Shown here in pieces: positions 53,574 through 62,886 of a stretch of 64,000 nt of DNA. Source of the stretch: Stakelama pacifica. GTDB taxonomy: Bacteria; Pseudomonadota; Alphaproteobacteria; Sphingomonadales; Sphingomonadaceae. Made by a program: the position numbers and the translations under genes. Position 1 is the first letter of the stretch. Each line of letters begins with the position of its first letter. Location: positions 558,001-622,000 of the forward strand of contig NZ_SNWD01000001.1 in assembly GCF_004361835.1 (NCBI RefSeq), given 5' to 3'. The notes under the pieces were generated by a model. It was not told the origin of the DNA. It made no database searches and saw nothing but the letters and a program-made list of their open reading frames with translations.

Positions 53574-54473
53574 ATGATGTTGGCGCCAAGAAAAAGGGTT
53601 CGGTATTCATTGTTTGTCGCGGCCGGGTTTGCTGTTCAGTGCCTGATGTCGGGGACCGCCGCGTATGGGCAGGATTATCAGCCGCGCGACTTCGTGCCCT
53701 TACCGGCGGGAACGAACCTTGCGTTGGTATATTATCTTGGCAGCACTTCAGACACTTTGGTTGACGGGAATGGGGACGACGTGGCGGACTCCAATCTCGA
53801 CACGAACGTGAGCCTTCTTCGCTATGTCAAATATTTCGACCTCGCGGGAATGCGTGTTGACGTGAACGTGCTGCAACCTTTCGGAGGTCTGAACAATATG
53901 AGGATTGCCGGAACCGACATCGACACCAAGCACTTCTCCTCCGGGGATCTTACGCTTGTCGGTACGATCTGGCCGCTGAACGATGCCAAAAACGGACGCT
54001 ACTTTGGCATTGCCACCTATCTCACCCTGCCGACCGGCAACTATTCTGCCACCAAGCCTAGCTTGGGGTCTAATCGATGGTCTGTCGCCGTTCAGCCAGG
54101 CTTCCTGTTCAATGTCGCCCCCAAATGGTCGGTCGATGTTGTGGGGGGCGTCACAATCTATGGGGACAACAACGATGGCCCCGGTGGCGTGCAAGTCGAG
54201 AAGGATGCAAGCTATACTGCGCTCGGCTGGGTCAACTACAATGCAAGCGATACGACGATGCTCTCGGCTGGGGCCACGGCAAGCTGGGGAGGTGCCGAAA
54301 CGGTAGGAAGCATCAGGGGGGCGGACGTTGAATCCACCACAGTTCGAGTGGCCTGGTCCCAGATGCTCAACCCGACAACGCAGTTCCTGATGGAAGTTGG
54401 GCACGATGTGGACGCACAGAATACGTTCAAGCGCGACACAACCCTGACCCTCCGGCTCGCGAAATTCTTCTGA
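53574..54473 (+). CDS. Outer-membrane transporter of the phenol-degradation meta-pathway type
   Basis: A 299-residue outer-membrane protein with a signal peptide ending near AYG-QD (residue 33). The body is a beta-barrel with alternating aromatic/hydrophobic strands (NGRYFGIATYLTLPTGNYSA, GFLFNVAPKWSVDVVGG) and a terminal Phe (LRLAKFF). It belongs to the transporter family (Phenol_MetA_deg) found in aromatic-compound clusters, and is probably a channel for uptake of hydrophobic substrates such as cyclohexanol. TAGGAGAA precedes a run of GTG-ATG-ATG starts; I use 53,574. Third-codon GC falls relative to the flanking genes. Confidence 0.8.
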   Translation: MMLAPRKRVRYSLFVAAGFAVQCLMSGTAAYGQDYQPRDFVPLPAGTNLALVYYLGSTSDTLVDGNGDDVADSNLDTNVSLLRYVKYFDLAGMRVDVNVLQPFGGLNNMRIAGTDIDTKHFSSGDLTLVGTIWPLNDAKNGRYFGIATYLTLPTGNYSATKPSLGSNRWSVAVQPGFLFNVAPKWSVDVVGGVTIYGDNNDGPGGVQVEKDASYTALGWVNYNASDTTMLSAGATASWGGAETVGSIRGADVESTTVRVAWSQMLNPTTQFLMEVGHDVDAQNTFKRDTTLTLRLAKFF

Positions 54474-54618
54474 ACGGCGCGGGAGCGGTGGATCGAAATA
54501 TTCTTGGGTAAGGCGGAAAGCGTCGATCGTCCGGAAACGAGTGATGCTTTCCACCCCATTCCAGCAACTGCAAATTCAAAAGCTACATCATTGGTGAGCT
54601 GTAACGGAGGAAAACATC

Positions 54619-55674
54619 ATGCATTGCCAATGTGTTCATGAATTCGGTCAACCCCTGCGTCCAGACGACAGGCCGGACATGACCCCTCGCGGAACGGAGG
54701 TCATCTTGTCCGTGACCGCCGCCGGCGTCTGTCACACCGACCTGCATATTCGCGAGGGGGGGTATGATCTTGGTCACGGCCGCAAGCTGGAATTCGCCCA
54801 GCGCGGGATCGCGTTGCCGCTGGTGATGGGGCATGAAACGGTCGGGGAAGTGGTCGCCGCTGGCCCGGATGTCGGCACGCTCGACAGGGGAAAGAAATAT
54901 GTGGTCTATCCCTGGATCGGCTGTGGCACCTGCGCTGTCTGTGCCTCGGGCCAAGAGCAGCTGTGCATGAAACCGCAGTTTCTCGGCATGCATGTCGATG
55001 GCGGTTATGCCACGCAGATCCGGGTGCCGCATCCGAAATATCTTCATGAGATCGGAGATATCCCACCCGAAAACGCCGCACCGCTGGCCTGTTCGGGGCT
55101 TACGGCCTATGGCGCGCTCAAGAAGGTGGAAAGCACGCTGAAAGACCATGCGCTTCTGGTGATCGGCGCTGGCGGCCTTGGGCTGATGTGCGCGCAACTG
55201 TTGCAGGCGCTGGGGGCCAAGGCGCCCGTCTTCGTCGATATCGACCCTGTCAAGCGGGCGTCGGCCCTTGCTGCGGGGGTCTGTGCGGCGGTCGATCCGC
55301 GCGCCGCGGATGCCGTGGCGCAGATTCATGCCGCCGCCGGCGAGGCGCCCCTTGCGGCGATCGACTTCGTCGGCGCCGAGGCGACGGCCGAGCTTGGCTT
55401 CGACGCTCTGGGCAAGGGCGGAACCTATGTCATCGTCGGGCTGTTCGGCGGGGCTGCCCCCTGGGCGCTTCCCCTGATCGCCGTGCGCGCGCTCACGATC
55501 CGCGGCAGCTATACGGGCTCCCCAGGAGAGTTCGCGGAACTGATGCAGCTTGCCCGCAATGGCGCGATCAAGCCGATTCCCACCACCTGCTACAAGCTGG
55601 ACGAGGCTGAGGACGTGCTGAACAGCCTCGCCGGTGGCAAGATCGTCGGCAGGGCAATTCTGGCCGGTGTGTAA
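54619..55674 (+). CDS. chnD: Zinc-dependent alcohol dehydrogenase, 6-hydroxyhexanoate dehydrogenase
   Basis: A 351-residue medium-chain alcohol dehydrogenase. Catalytic zinc ligands: C38 in AAGVCHTDLH and H72-E73 in GHETVGEV. The structural zinc is bound by C102, C105, C108 and C116. The cofactor motif is GAGGLGLMCAQ. In the chn pathway it oxidises 6-hydroxyhexanoate to 6-oxohexanoate. A strong ribosome site ACGGAGGAAAACATC precedes the ATG. The stop at 55,674 is followed after 47 bases by chnE. Confidence 0.92.
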   Translation: MHCQCVHEFGQPLRPDDRPDMTPRGTEVILSVTAAGVCHTDLHIREGGYDLGHGRKLEFAQRGIALPLVMGHETVGEVVAAGPDVGTLDRGKKYVVYPWIGCGTCAVCASGQEQLCMKPQFLGMHVDGGYATQIRVPHPKYLHEIGDIPPENAAPLACSGLTAYGALKKVESTLKDHALLVIGAGGLGLMCAQLLQALGAKAPVFVDIDPVKRASALAAGVCAAVDPRAADAVAQIHAAAGEAPLAAIDFVGAEATAELGFDALGKGGTYVIVGLFGGAAPWALPLIAVRALTIRGSYTGSPGEFAELMQLARNGAIKPIPTTCYKLDEAEDVLNSLAGGKIVGRAILAGV

Positions 55675-55721
55675 GTGACTTGACTGAAGGCACCACGAAG
55701 GCGGGCGCCCGGGGGATCAAC

Positions 55722-57173
55722 ATGGAAACGACCTATCCTGATACTCAACTCCTGATCGACGGACGGTGGCGCGATGGCGCGCTGGGGCGGCGAACAGCCG
55801 TTTATGATCCGGCAACCGCAGAGGTGATTGGCCATTATGCCATGGCCGAACCTGCCGATCTGGAGGAGGCGGTGCAGGCCGCGGGCAGCGCCTTCGCGGC
55901 TTGGCGGGATGCCGGCGCCTATGCGCGCGGCAGCATCCTGCGCCAGGCGGCCGTGCTGCTGCGCGAGCGCGCCGATACCCTCGCGCCGTGCATGACGATG
56001 GAAATGGGCAAGCCCCTTGCCGAGGCGCGCGCCGAGGTGATGTCGTCCGCCGATCTGCTCGACTGGTTCGCCGGCGAAGGCCAGCGCGCCTATGGGCAGG
56101 TGATTCCGGCGCGTTCGCCGAACGTGACCCAGATGGTGCTCAAGCAGCCGGTGGGTCCGGTCGTGGCCTTCACGCCATGGAATTTCCCGATGTCGCAACT
56201 GGTGCGCAAGCTCGGTCCGGCGCTGTCGGTCGGATGCACCGTCGTCGCCAAGCCGCCCGAAGACACGCCGGCCTCGCCGGCGGCACTTGCACAGGCGCTG
56301 CTGGACGCCGGGCTCCCGCCGGGCGTTCTCAACATCGTTTACGGCGAACCGGCTGACATCGCGAACTATCTCATTCCACATCCGGTGATCCGCAAGGTGT
56401 CCTTCACCGGGTCGGTGCCTGTGGGCAAGCAGCTTGCGGCCCTGGCCGGCAAACACATGAAGCGCATCACGATGGAACTGGGCGGCCACAATCCGGTCAT
56501 CGTCTGCGAGGACGCGAATGTTGAGGCGGCGGTCGCGGCCATTGCGGGTTTCAAGGTCCGCAACGCGGGCCAGGTCTGCATCTCGCCCACACGCGTGCTG
56601 GTCCAGCGGGGCATCTACGACCGCTTCGCCGCGGCGCTGGCGGAGCATGTGAAGAAGGTGCGGACCGGATCGGGGCTCGAACCGGCCACGGCAATGGGCC
56701 CGCTGGTCAGCGAGCGCCGGGTCAAGGCCGTCGCCGGCCTTATCCAGGAGGCAGTGAGCGAGGGGGCGCAGGTGCTGGTCGAGGGCGATGCGGCACCGCG
56801 GGCCGGGTTCTTTCAAGCCCCGACCGTTCTCACCGATGTCAGTCTTTCATCGCGCATCCAGAACGAGGAACCCTTCGGGCCGGTCGCGACGCTGTCGCCC
56901 TTCGATACGATCGACGAGGCGATCGCTGAAGCGAACCGCCTTCCCTATGGCCTTGCAGCCTATGCGTTCACCTCGTCGATCCGCAATTCGCAAAGGTTTC
57001 AGACCGAGCTTGAAGTTGGCATGCTGGCAATCAACCATACCCTTCTGGGATTGCCGGAACTCCCGCTTGGCGGGGTCAAGGACTCCGGTTACGGGTCTGA
57101 GGGCGGCTCGGAAGCCATCAACTCATACCTGATTTCGAAGCTCGTGACGCAGGCCGCAGTGATTGGAATCTAA
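55722..57173 (+). CDS. chnE: Aldehyde dehydrogenase, 6-oxohexanoate to adipate
   Basis: A 483-residue aldehyde dehydrogenase of the succinate-semialdehyde type. The catalytic Cys is C286 in [12 protein letters not shown] and the general base E252 is in [10 protein letters not shown]. The NAD-binding core is [13 protein letters not shown]. It would complete the route to adipate. The ATG at 55,722 is preferred; a TTG at 55,680 would add 14 residues but is not needed. The 3' end overlaps an IS630 relic for about nine bases, so the cluster's edge is a mobile-element scar. Confidence 0.93.
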   Translation: METTYPDTQLLIDGRWRDGALGRRTAVYDPATAEVIGHYAMAEPADLEEAVQAAGSAFAAWRDAGAYARGSILRQAAVLLRERADTLAPCMTMEMGKPLAEARAEVMSSADLLDWFAGEGQRAYGQVIPARSPNVTQMVLKQPVGPVVAFTPWNFPMSQLVRKLGPALSVGCTVVAKPPEDTPASPAALAQALLDAGLPPGVLNIVYGEPADIANYLIPHPVIRKVSFTGSVPVGKQLAALAGKHMKRITMELGGHNPVIVCEDANVEAAVAAIAGFKVRNAGQVCISPTRVLVQRGIYDRFAAALAEHVKKVRTGSGLEPATAMGPLVSERRVKAVAGLIQEAVSEGAQVLVEGDAAPRAGFFQAPTVLTDVSLSSRIQNEEPFGPVATLSPFDTIDEAIAEANRLPYGLAAYAFTSSIRNSQRFQTELEVGMLAINHTLLGLPELPLGGVKDSGYGSEGGSEAINSYLISKLVTQAAVIGI

Positions 57174-57385
57174 CACTTGGTGCCCGCGTCTGACGGCGGC
57201 GATGATTTTATCAGGATCGGCGGTCCAGACGAAGGGTTTGGGGCTTTCGTTGTGCTGCTCATCCAGGAAGCGGTTGATGGCGACCTGAAGGTCGACGAGG
57301 AATGGAAGACGCCGCGTTTGAGCCGGTGGTTGGTCAGCCTGGCGAAGAAAACCTCGACGGCATTGAGCCATGAGCACGGGGTTGG
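57165..57385 (-). mobile_element. IS630-family transposase C-terminal relic, frameshifted
   Basis: The minus strand shows [18 protein letters not shown] in one frame, then [20 protein letters not shown] and [15 protein letters not shown] in another. The break is near 57,310. The end abuts the chnE stop. Confidence 0.78.
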
Positions 57386-57389
57386 CGTA

Positions 57390-57605
57390 GGCTACCCGAC
57401 GCTCATACCAAGGGCGTGTCGCCTTCACGATTCTGACCAGGGACAGCATGACCGGAACTTCGACCAGCACGAGGACGACGGTAGCAAGCGCTGCGCCGGA
57501 GTTGAGACCGAACAGACTGATCGCGGCAGCGACCGCCAGCTCGAAGAAGTTGGACGCGCCGATCAATGCGGGGGGGCGGCAACGCACCATGCCACGCAAA
57601 TCGGC
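57390..57605 (-). pseudogene. ACR3-family arsenite transporter C-terminal fragment
   Basis: The minus strand reads [20 protein letters not shown] then [30 protein letters not shown] and WYERR, the last two membrane helices of ACR3 arsenite pumps. It then runs into the IS630 relic. The rest of the gene is gone. Confidence 0.8.
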
Positions 57606-57724
57606 ATCAGACTGCCGAAAGCGGCACGTCAGTGCCCTACCCCTTGCGCGGCCGGAAGCGACTCACCATCTTCGTCCCAGATCGATTTCGATGCTCGACA
57701 ATCATCCGTTGCGGGGTGAAGCCA

Positions 57725-57868
57725 TCAAGCGCGGTGTCGGTTGAGCAGACCCATATTGCAGGACAGGCAGGTGCAATTGAACTTGGGTTTCAAGTATAGG
57801 TCCGCCCGGTATTCATGCGCCGCCGCGCGATCCTGCTCCCAAAAAGCTTCGCCGTTGTTGATGTTCAT
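57725..57868 (-). CDS. Small hypothetical protein with CxC/CxxC cysteines
   Basis: A possible 47-residue protein (MNINNGEAFWEQDRAAAHEY, then YLKPKFNCTCLSCNMGLLN). Three Cys in CTCLSC suggest metal binding. I do not recognise the family. It lies between the ACR3 fragment and the DUF6118 gene and could be the remains of a longer gene. Confidence 0.3.
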   Translation of the reverse strand: MNINNGEAFWEQDRAAAHEYRADLYLKPKFNCTCLSCNMGLLNRHRA

Positions 57869-57953
57869 AAAGAGCGAAGCCGACCGGGCGCGCGCTCCCC
57901 AAATGGCGCCGTAGCGGGTGGGCGGCTTCGCGGCCTATCGTCACGCGATCCGC

Positions 57954-58709
57954 TCAAGGGGACTGACGCCCTATCCTGATCGTGCATCGCACCGACTCCT
58001 TGGCCTTGATCGCCGCTCGCTCGCACGCGGCGATGGTTTCACGGTTGGCCTGCCGCATATCGGCGGCATCAATGATGGCCTGCCAGCCTTCCGGGTTCCC
58101 AGCCTGCATCAGGCGGATGCCCGCATCCCATAGCGTCGGCTCGCCCATAGTGCGACGCGCGACCCGTTCGGGCCAGTGCCAGCCTTGCGGGGCCATGCTC
58201 GCCGCCCAGCCCGGATAGAATAGCCATAGGAGGGATACAGCGAGGATCGCGATGCCGATGGCATTGAGCAAATGGTTCCGCTCATCCTCCTTTGCGCGGA
58301 GCGTGCCGACCGCCCTGCTCATCGCGGCGTTGCTCTGCCGGTTAAGCTCCCGCATTTCCTTGAGCGCGATCCTGTCAGCCTCGCGCGCCGCGTCCGCCGC
58401 CGCCGCGATGCGCTCGGCCATGCTCTCCGGCGTGATCCGCAACGCCTCCGATTGCTCGACCGCCTTCATGTGCTTGGCAAGGTCGGCCATGTTGGCGTTG
58501 ATCTTGCCAAGCGTGGGATTGTAGTCGGGAACCTCGATGCTCTGCTTCTCGATGGCGATATGTTCGAGCGCGCGGGCGATCACCGCCAAGCGCCCGTCAA
58601 ACCGCCCCTCCATCGCCTCCACGCGCGCCGCCAGGCGCGTGAACGCCTCCGCCGCCGTTCCGGCCTGCGGCTGGGGTTCCGGCTCGTTGGGCAGGGATTG
58701 TTCGTCCAT
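57954..58709 (-). CDS. DUF6118 family protein, mobilisation-associated
   Basis: A 251-residue protein. The N-terminal half is charged and probably coiled-coil (about 20-150), followed by a membrane helix (about 157-174, NAIGIAILAVSLLWLFYPGW). The C-terminal WHWPERVARRTMGEPTLWDA and NPEGWQAIIDAADMRQANRE segments are hallmarks of DUF6118, a family I associate with rhizobial and sphingomonad plasmids near traA. Its function is unknown. The ATG at 58,709 follows GGAGAAGAGATC. It lies 16 bases downstream of traA on the same strand. Confidence 0.82.
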   Translation of the reverse strand: MDEQSLPNEPEPQPQAGTAAEAFTRLAARVEAMEGRFDGRLAVIARALEHIAIEKQSIEVPDYNPTLGKINANMADLAKHMKAVEQSEALRITPESMAERIAAAADAAREADRIALKEMRELNRQSNAAMSRAVGTLRAKEDERNHLLNAIGIAILAVSLLWLFYPGWAASMAPQGWHWPERVARRTMGEPTLWDAGIRLMQAGNPEGWQAIIDAADMRQANRETIAACERAAIKAKESVRCTIRIGRQSP

Positions 58710-58725
58710 GATCTCTTCTCCTTGT

Positions 58726-61700
58726 CTATCGTTCCATGCCGCGGCTGATGTCGCGGCCATGATCGAAGGGGATGGAAGCCGCGAGGTCCCGGCCGATGCT
58801 GCGGCCCATGTCGTGACCGATCTCAAGGCCAAGCTCGCGGCTGCGTAGTCCCAGCACGGATTCAAGCTGGGCGTCGCGCTCAAGGCTTTTCGCCATGTCG
58901 GCCATGTGCTGCGCGGTGGTCTTCGCGCCCCGGAAATTGCCATCGCGCACCAGCTCGGCGTGCTGCTCGCGCAACTGCTGCCAGCCTTCGACAAAGCGGT
59001 CTGCGCGCTGGAACGGGTCGATGCGGATTTCCGCTTCCGCCTGCATGGCGCGCACGGCGTCTTGGCCGCGCCCTTGAGCCGCCTCGCGGATCAGTTCCGG
59101 TTCGCCCCGGAATGCGCTGTTGAGGTCCGTCGAGCCTTGCGGCCGGATCGCATCCAAAGCATCGCGCGCGCGGTCCAGCGCCTCGCGCTGGTGGGGCATC
59201 GGGTCGATTCCCTGCGCGCGGGTCTGCCGGATCGCATCGAGCGCCTTGGCGTAACGCTCGACCGCGCCGCGCAAGCCCCCGGCGCGCATCGGCTGCGGGT
59301 CGTGGTCCCGCTGCTGCTGGCGGGCAGGATCGTGGCCGGATGGCGAAACGAAACGCCCAAGGTCAAGGCCGTCGAACATGCCGCGCCGGGGTTCGGGCGT
59401 TGGCGATGGCTCGCGCTGCTGACCGGGCAGCGAGAGCCGCAATCCGTCGAAGATCCCGCGCGCCTTCTCCGCCACGGGCCGGACGATTCCCGCGATGCGC
59501 TCGCCAAACGTGAGGCCGCGCCGCTCCGCGAACTGCTGCGCCGGGCCGCGGGCAGGCTCGACTTGGCGGTAGTCGCTCGCCATGTCCTTGGTGCGCTCGC
59601 GCGACAGCGTGCGGACAAGGCGGGCGTCGTCCCGGAAATCGTCGCGCCCATAGTGAAGCGCCATGCCCTCCCTGTGGCGCGTCATCCCGACATAGGCCCC
59701 GTGCCGGTCCATCCCCGGCGTGGCGAGCATGTGGGAGCGGTCCACGCTCATGCCCTGCGCCTTGTGGATCGTGGCCGCATAGCCATGATCGACATGGGCG
59801 TAATCCTTCATGTCGAACGCGACGGAGCGCCCGTCATCGGTGCGGACGGCCATGCCCTGCCGGTTCACATGTTCGACGGTGCCGAGCGTGCCGTTCTTCA
59901 CCTCAAGGCTGCGTTCGTTGCGAAGGAACATGATGCGGTCGCCGGTCGCAAAGCTGCGGTTGCCGCGCTCGGCCTTCACCAACACGTCATCGCCAAGCTC
60001 GCCCGCCGCGCGCATCCGGTCGCGCGCGGCTTCGTTCAGTTCGCGCACCTCGTCATTGGTATGGGTGAGGATGATGCGCGATTGATCGGGCGCGGCGATG
60101 CGCTCACGGTCCCAACGCTCGACAAGCTCGGCGCGCGCCTGCTCGCGCGTCTCGGCTGCGTGGACCATGCCATGATCGGCATAGGCCCGGATCGCCTCAC
60201 CAGTTCTGCCGGTCGCCAGATGCCGGGTGGCGTCGCGCTGCCAGTCGTGAACCTGGCGGCGGACCTCCGTAATCTCGACGCCCCCATGCCGTTCGTGGAT
60301 CGCCCGGAAGGCCGCGCCCGCCTCGATCGCCTGCAACTGCTGCGGGTCGCCGACAAGAACGACCTTCGCGCCCGCATCGGCGGCGTGCGACAATACGCGC
60401 TCCATCTGACGCGTGCCGACCATGCCCGCCTCGTCGATCACTAGGACGTCGCGAGAGGTGAGCATATCGCGGCCCTGCGCCCAGCCATGCTCCATGCTGG
60501 CGATGGTGCGCGAAGCGATGCCGGAGCCGTTCTCCAACCCCTCCGCCGCGATCCCCGACAACGCCGCGCCGCGCACCTCGAATCCGCTGCGCTCCCACGC
60601 CTCCCGCGCAACGCCAAGCATCGCGCTCTTGCCGGTGCCTGCGTAACCGACGACGACGCTCAAGCCGCGCTCGCCCGTCACATGATCGAACGCCGCGCGC
60701 TGCTCGCCGGTCAACGCAAGCCCGCGCTGCTCGGCCTGCGCCAAGGCGGCTGCGCGGTCCTTCTCGTCCACGCGGTGCCGCTCGCGCTCGGCCATCAACT
60801 CCGATGCGCGCTGCAACCGCTGCTCGGTCTCGATCATGTCGCGGCTGGTGAAGCGATCTTCGCCGCGCCCATCCTTGCCGAGCGCGATCAAGTCGGGCGA
60901 TGCGCGAACGGCGCTCATCGCCCGGTCGAACTGCTCTTTCCCGTCCGTGTGCCGATGCACGAACATCGCCATGTCGCGCCGGGTGAACGTCGCCTGATGG
61001 TGGGTGATCGCGTCCAGCGCGATACGCGGCTCCGCGATGATGCGTTCGCCGTTGCGCTGCGCGGTGGCGCGGTGATCCTCGATCCGTTCGGACTCAAGGC
61101 CGCGCTCGCCCATGCGCTGAGCGGCGGGACCGATCTTGTCCTGCGGCTCAAGGTCGATGCCTTGCGCCTGCAAACTGCGGTGATCGATGCGCGCGTCGAT
61201 ATCGAGTTCGGCAAGGCGGGTGTTGACGTGATCCGCCCAGCGCTCGCGCCACTGCTCGACAAGCTCTGTGCGATTCCAGTCGCGGACCTTTGCGCCGAAC
61301 CCATCCTCGCTCACCTCGCGCATGGTGAGCATGACATGGGCGTGCGGCTTGGGCTGCCCGTCCGCGCCGATATCCCAATGCACATTGAGGTCGGCGATCA
61401 TGCCGCGTTCGACAAATTCGGCCTGGGCGAAGTCGCGGGCAAGCTCGATGCCCTGTGCCTGCGTCATCTCGCGCGGAATGGAAAACTCGACCTCGCGGGC
61501 AAGCTGCGCGTCCTTGCGCTTCTCGGTCGCCTCTACCTCGTTCCACAGTTTTTCGCGGTCGGCGAACGCCTCGGGTGCATTCTCCGGCAGGAGGATTTCA
61601 GAGTGGACGACCCCCGACTTGTTGGAGAAGTCATGGTCGCGGTCCAGTCGCTCGTCGTGCAGCCTGTCGGCCGCGCGATAGGCGGCGGCCGCCACGGCGC

Positions 61701-61752
61701 TGCGCCCGCTGGCGCGGCCGATGACCTGAACGGAGAAGTGATAAATTGCCAT
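58726..61752 (-). CDS. traA: TraA-type conjugative relaxase-helicase (Ti/MobQ family)
   Basis: A 1,008-residue relaxase. The N-terminal MobA/MobL domain begins AIYHFSVQVIGRASGRSAVA with the likely catalytic Tyr25 (AAAAYRAADRL) and metal-binding H137-x-H139 in KPHAHVMLT. A superfamily I helicase follows: Walker A GYAGTGKS (369-376), Walker B VIDEAG (440-443), and further motifs ILTHTNDEVREL and YAATIHKAQGMSVDRS. The C-terminal region is rich in charged helices. It nicks oriT and unwinds the strand during conjugation. An oriT-like site lies just upstream. Typical Ti TraA proteins are near 1,100 residues, so this one is slightly short. Confidence 0.95.
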   Translation of the reverse strand: MAIYHFSVQVIGRASGRSAVAAAAYRAADRLHDERLDRDHDFSNKSGVVHSEILLPENAPEAFADREKLWNEVEATEKRKDAQLAREVEFSIPREMTQAQGIELARDFAQAEFVERGMIADLNVHWDIGADGQPKPHAHVMLTMREVSEDGFGAKVRDWNRTELVEQWRERWADHVNTRLAELDIDARIDHRSLQAQGIDLEPQDKIGPAAQRMGERGLESERIEDHRATAQRNGERIIAEPRIALDAITHHQATFTRRDMAMFVHRHTDGKEQFDRAMSAVRASPDLIALGKDGRGEDRFTSRDMIETEQRLQRASELMAERERHRVDEKDRAAALAQAEQRGLALTGEQRAAFDHVTGERGLSVVVGYAGTGKSAMLGVAREAWERSGFEVRGAALSGIAAEGLENGSGIASRTIASMEHGWAQGRDMLTSRDVLVIDEAGMVGTRQMERVLSHAADAGAKVVLVGDPQQLQAIEAGAAFRAIHERHGGVEITEVRRQVHDWQRDATRHLATGRTGEAIRAYADHGMVHAAETREQARAELVERWDRERIAAPDQSRIILTHTNDEVRELNEAARDRMRAAGELGDDVLVKAERGNRSFATGDRIMFLRNERSLEVKNGTLGTVEHVNRQGMAVRTDDGRSVAFDMKDYAHVDHGYAATIHKAQGMSVDRSHMLATPGMDRHGAYVGMTRHREGMALHYGRDDFRDDARLVRTLSRERTKDMASDYRQVEPARGPAQQFAERRGLTFGERIAGIVRPVAEKARGIFDGLRLSLPGQQREPSPTPEPRRGMFDGLDLGRFVSPSGHDPARQQQRDHDPQPMRAGGLRGAVERYAKALDAIRQTRAQGIDPMPHQREALDRARDALDAIRPQGSTDLNSAFRGEPELIREAAQGRGQDAVRAMQAEAEIRIDPFQRADRFVEGWQQLREQHAELVRDGNFRGAKTTAQHMADMAKSLERDAQLESVLGLRSRELGLEIGHDMGRSIGRDLAASIPFDHGRDISRGMER

Positions 61753-61781
61753 GACGGCAATCCATCTACTGCCTCAAGCGC

Positions 61782-61812
61782 ACGTCGGCACGACGTATAA
61801 GCGCGCCCTCCT
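61782..61812 (+). other. oriT-like nic region (Ti/RSF1010 type)
   Basis: A short inverted repeat ACGTCG-GCA-CGACGT (61,782-61,796) leads into ACGTATAAGCGCGCCCTCCT (61,793-61,812). The Ti-plasmid nic region, as I recall it, contains ACGTATAATTGCGCCC and RSF1010 has TAAGTGCGCCCT-like bases, so the match is strong. It lies between traA and traC, exactly where the Ti oriT is found. Nicking here is not proven. Confidence 0.72.
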
Positions 61813-61925
61813 CGAATAAAATCCGAGCAGGGACTAGGCGGTGTCATCACGTCCCGGCGACTCTACTGCGTCACCGCCTGCCTTCTTCTATCATGGCTGC
61901 ATCGTCACACAATGGAGACTTTGCC

Positions 61926-62231
61926 ATGCGGAAACCACGCGACTATGATTCGGAGCTAAAGGCGCTGGCCGACAAGGCCAAGGCCATCAAGGAACGCCGC
62001 GTGCGTCAACTTGGCGAATTGGTGGCCGCGACAGGTGCCGATGCGCTCGACGCCGATCTGCTCGCGGGCGCTCTGCTCGATGCCGTCGCCAGCAAAGATG
62101 CCGCGACAAGGGAGGGCTGGCGCAAGGCGGGCGCGGCTTTCTTTCGCAGCAAACAACGCAAGCCTGCGCCGCGATCTGAACAACAGCCGGAAGGCGCTCT
62201 ACCGCTCGACGGCGGCGCGGCATCGCATTGA
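61926..62231 (+). CDS. traC: TraC-like conjugal transfer protein
   Basis: A 101-residue basic protein (RDYDSELKALADKAKAIKER, VRQLGELVAATGADALDADL, EGWRKAGAAFF) matching TraC proteins encoded opposite traA at the Ti oriT. These help the relaxosome. GGAGACTTTGCC precedes the ATG at 61,926. A start farther upstream at 61,893 is less likely. traD follows. Confidence 0.8.
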   Translation: MRKPRDYDSELKALADKAKAIKERRVRQLGELVAATGADALDADLLAGALLDAVASKDAATREGWRKAGAAFFRSKQRKPAPRSEQQPEGALPLDGGAASH

Positions 62232-62268
62232 GGCCGCAAAGGCACGAACGGACAGGCGGGAATGGGTG

Positions 62269-62514
62269 ATGAAGCGTCGAGAAAGAACGCGGATGCTCAT
62301 TGAGCTAGGCGGGCTGGTCGTGAAGGCGGGGCTGGTAGAATTGACCGACGATGACCGCGCCACGATCTACGGCGCGCTCCTCATGGTCGCGGACAAGTTG
62401 CGCGGCGAGGAAGTCGGCAACGCGCTTGCCCTATGGCAGCGCAAAGGCAAGCGCGCGTTCGAGGCGGAAGCGGAAACGCGAAGTGGCAAGGCGTCGGATC
62501 GGTCCCCCGGCTAA
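62269..62514 (+). CDS. traD: TraD-like conjugal transfer protein
   Basis: An 81-residue protein with RMLIELGGLVVKAGLVELTD, the core of Ti TraD proteins (about 70 residues). The start is uncertain: the coding signal begins near RRERTR, and both an ATG at 62,269 and in-frame codons upstream, overlapping traC, are possible. The normal next gene traG is absent; a toxin-antitoxin pair is found instead on the other strand. Confidence 0.72.
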   Translation: MKRRERTRMLIELGGLVVKAGLVELTDDDRATIYGALLMVADKLRGEEVGNALALWQRKGKRAFEAEAETRSGKASDRSPG

Positions 62515-62521
62515 CCCGGAT

Positions 62522-62884
62522 TCAGGCCGCCGCACGTCCTGCGTCGTCGGGCGTATCCTTCCCGGCTTTGCCAAGGTCGCGCATGTGGTCGATCCTGACG
62601 GGCGGCGCGTCGGGGAAGCGTGCGACAAGCTCAAGGCTTCCGCCCGCCGCCTCGATATAGCCGCGCAGCGTGGACAGCATGAGGTCGGCGCGCTTCTCGA
62701 TCTTCGACACGCCCGCCTGATTGGTGTGCAGCTTTTCCGCCACCGCCTTTTGCGACAGCCGCCGCGCCTTGCGAAGCTCGCGCAGCGTCAGATACTCGGC
62801 CGCAAGCCTGCGCCCTTCCTTCTCGATCTCGCGGCGCTCATCGTCAGGCAGCTTTGCCAGAACGTCCTCGAACGGAATCGCCAT
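62522..62884 (-). CDS. XRE-family antitoxin
   Basis: A 120-residue helix-turn-helix protein (LREL RKARRLSQKAVAEKLHTN segment, with QAGVSKIEKR) like HigA antitoxins. It follows the toxin gene with a four-base-scale overlap at most. I use the ATG at 62,884; a GTG at 62,890 overlaps the toxin stop. It should bind the toxin and repress the pair's promoter. Confidence 0.88.
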   Translation of the reverse strand: MAIPFEDVLAKLPDDERREIEKEGRRLAAEYLTLRELRKARRLSQKAVAEKLHTNQAGVSKIEKRADLMLSTLRGYIEAAGGSLELVARFPDAPPVRIDHMRDLGKAGKDTPDDAGRAAA

Positions 62885-62886
62885 CG

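Noticed and set aside
58906..60444. A 512-codon plus-strand open frame
   Set aside because: It is antisense to traA, whose motifs are complete; the frame has no recognisable protein sequence.
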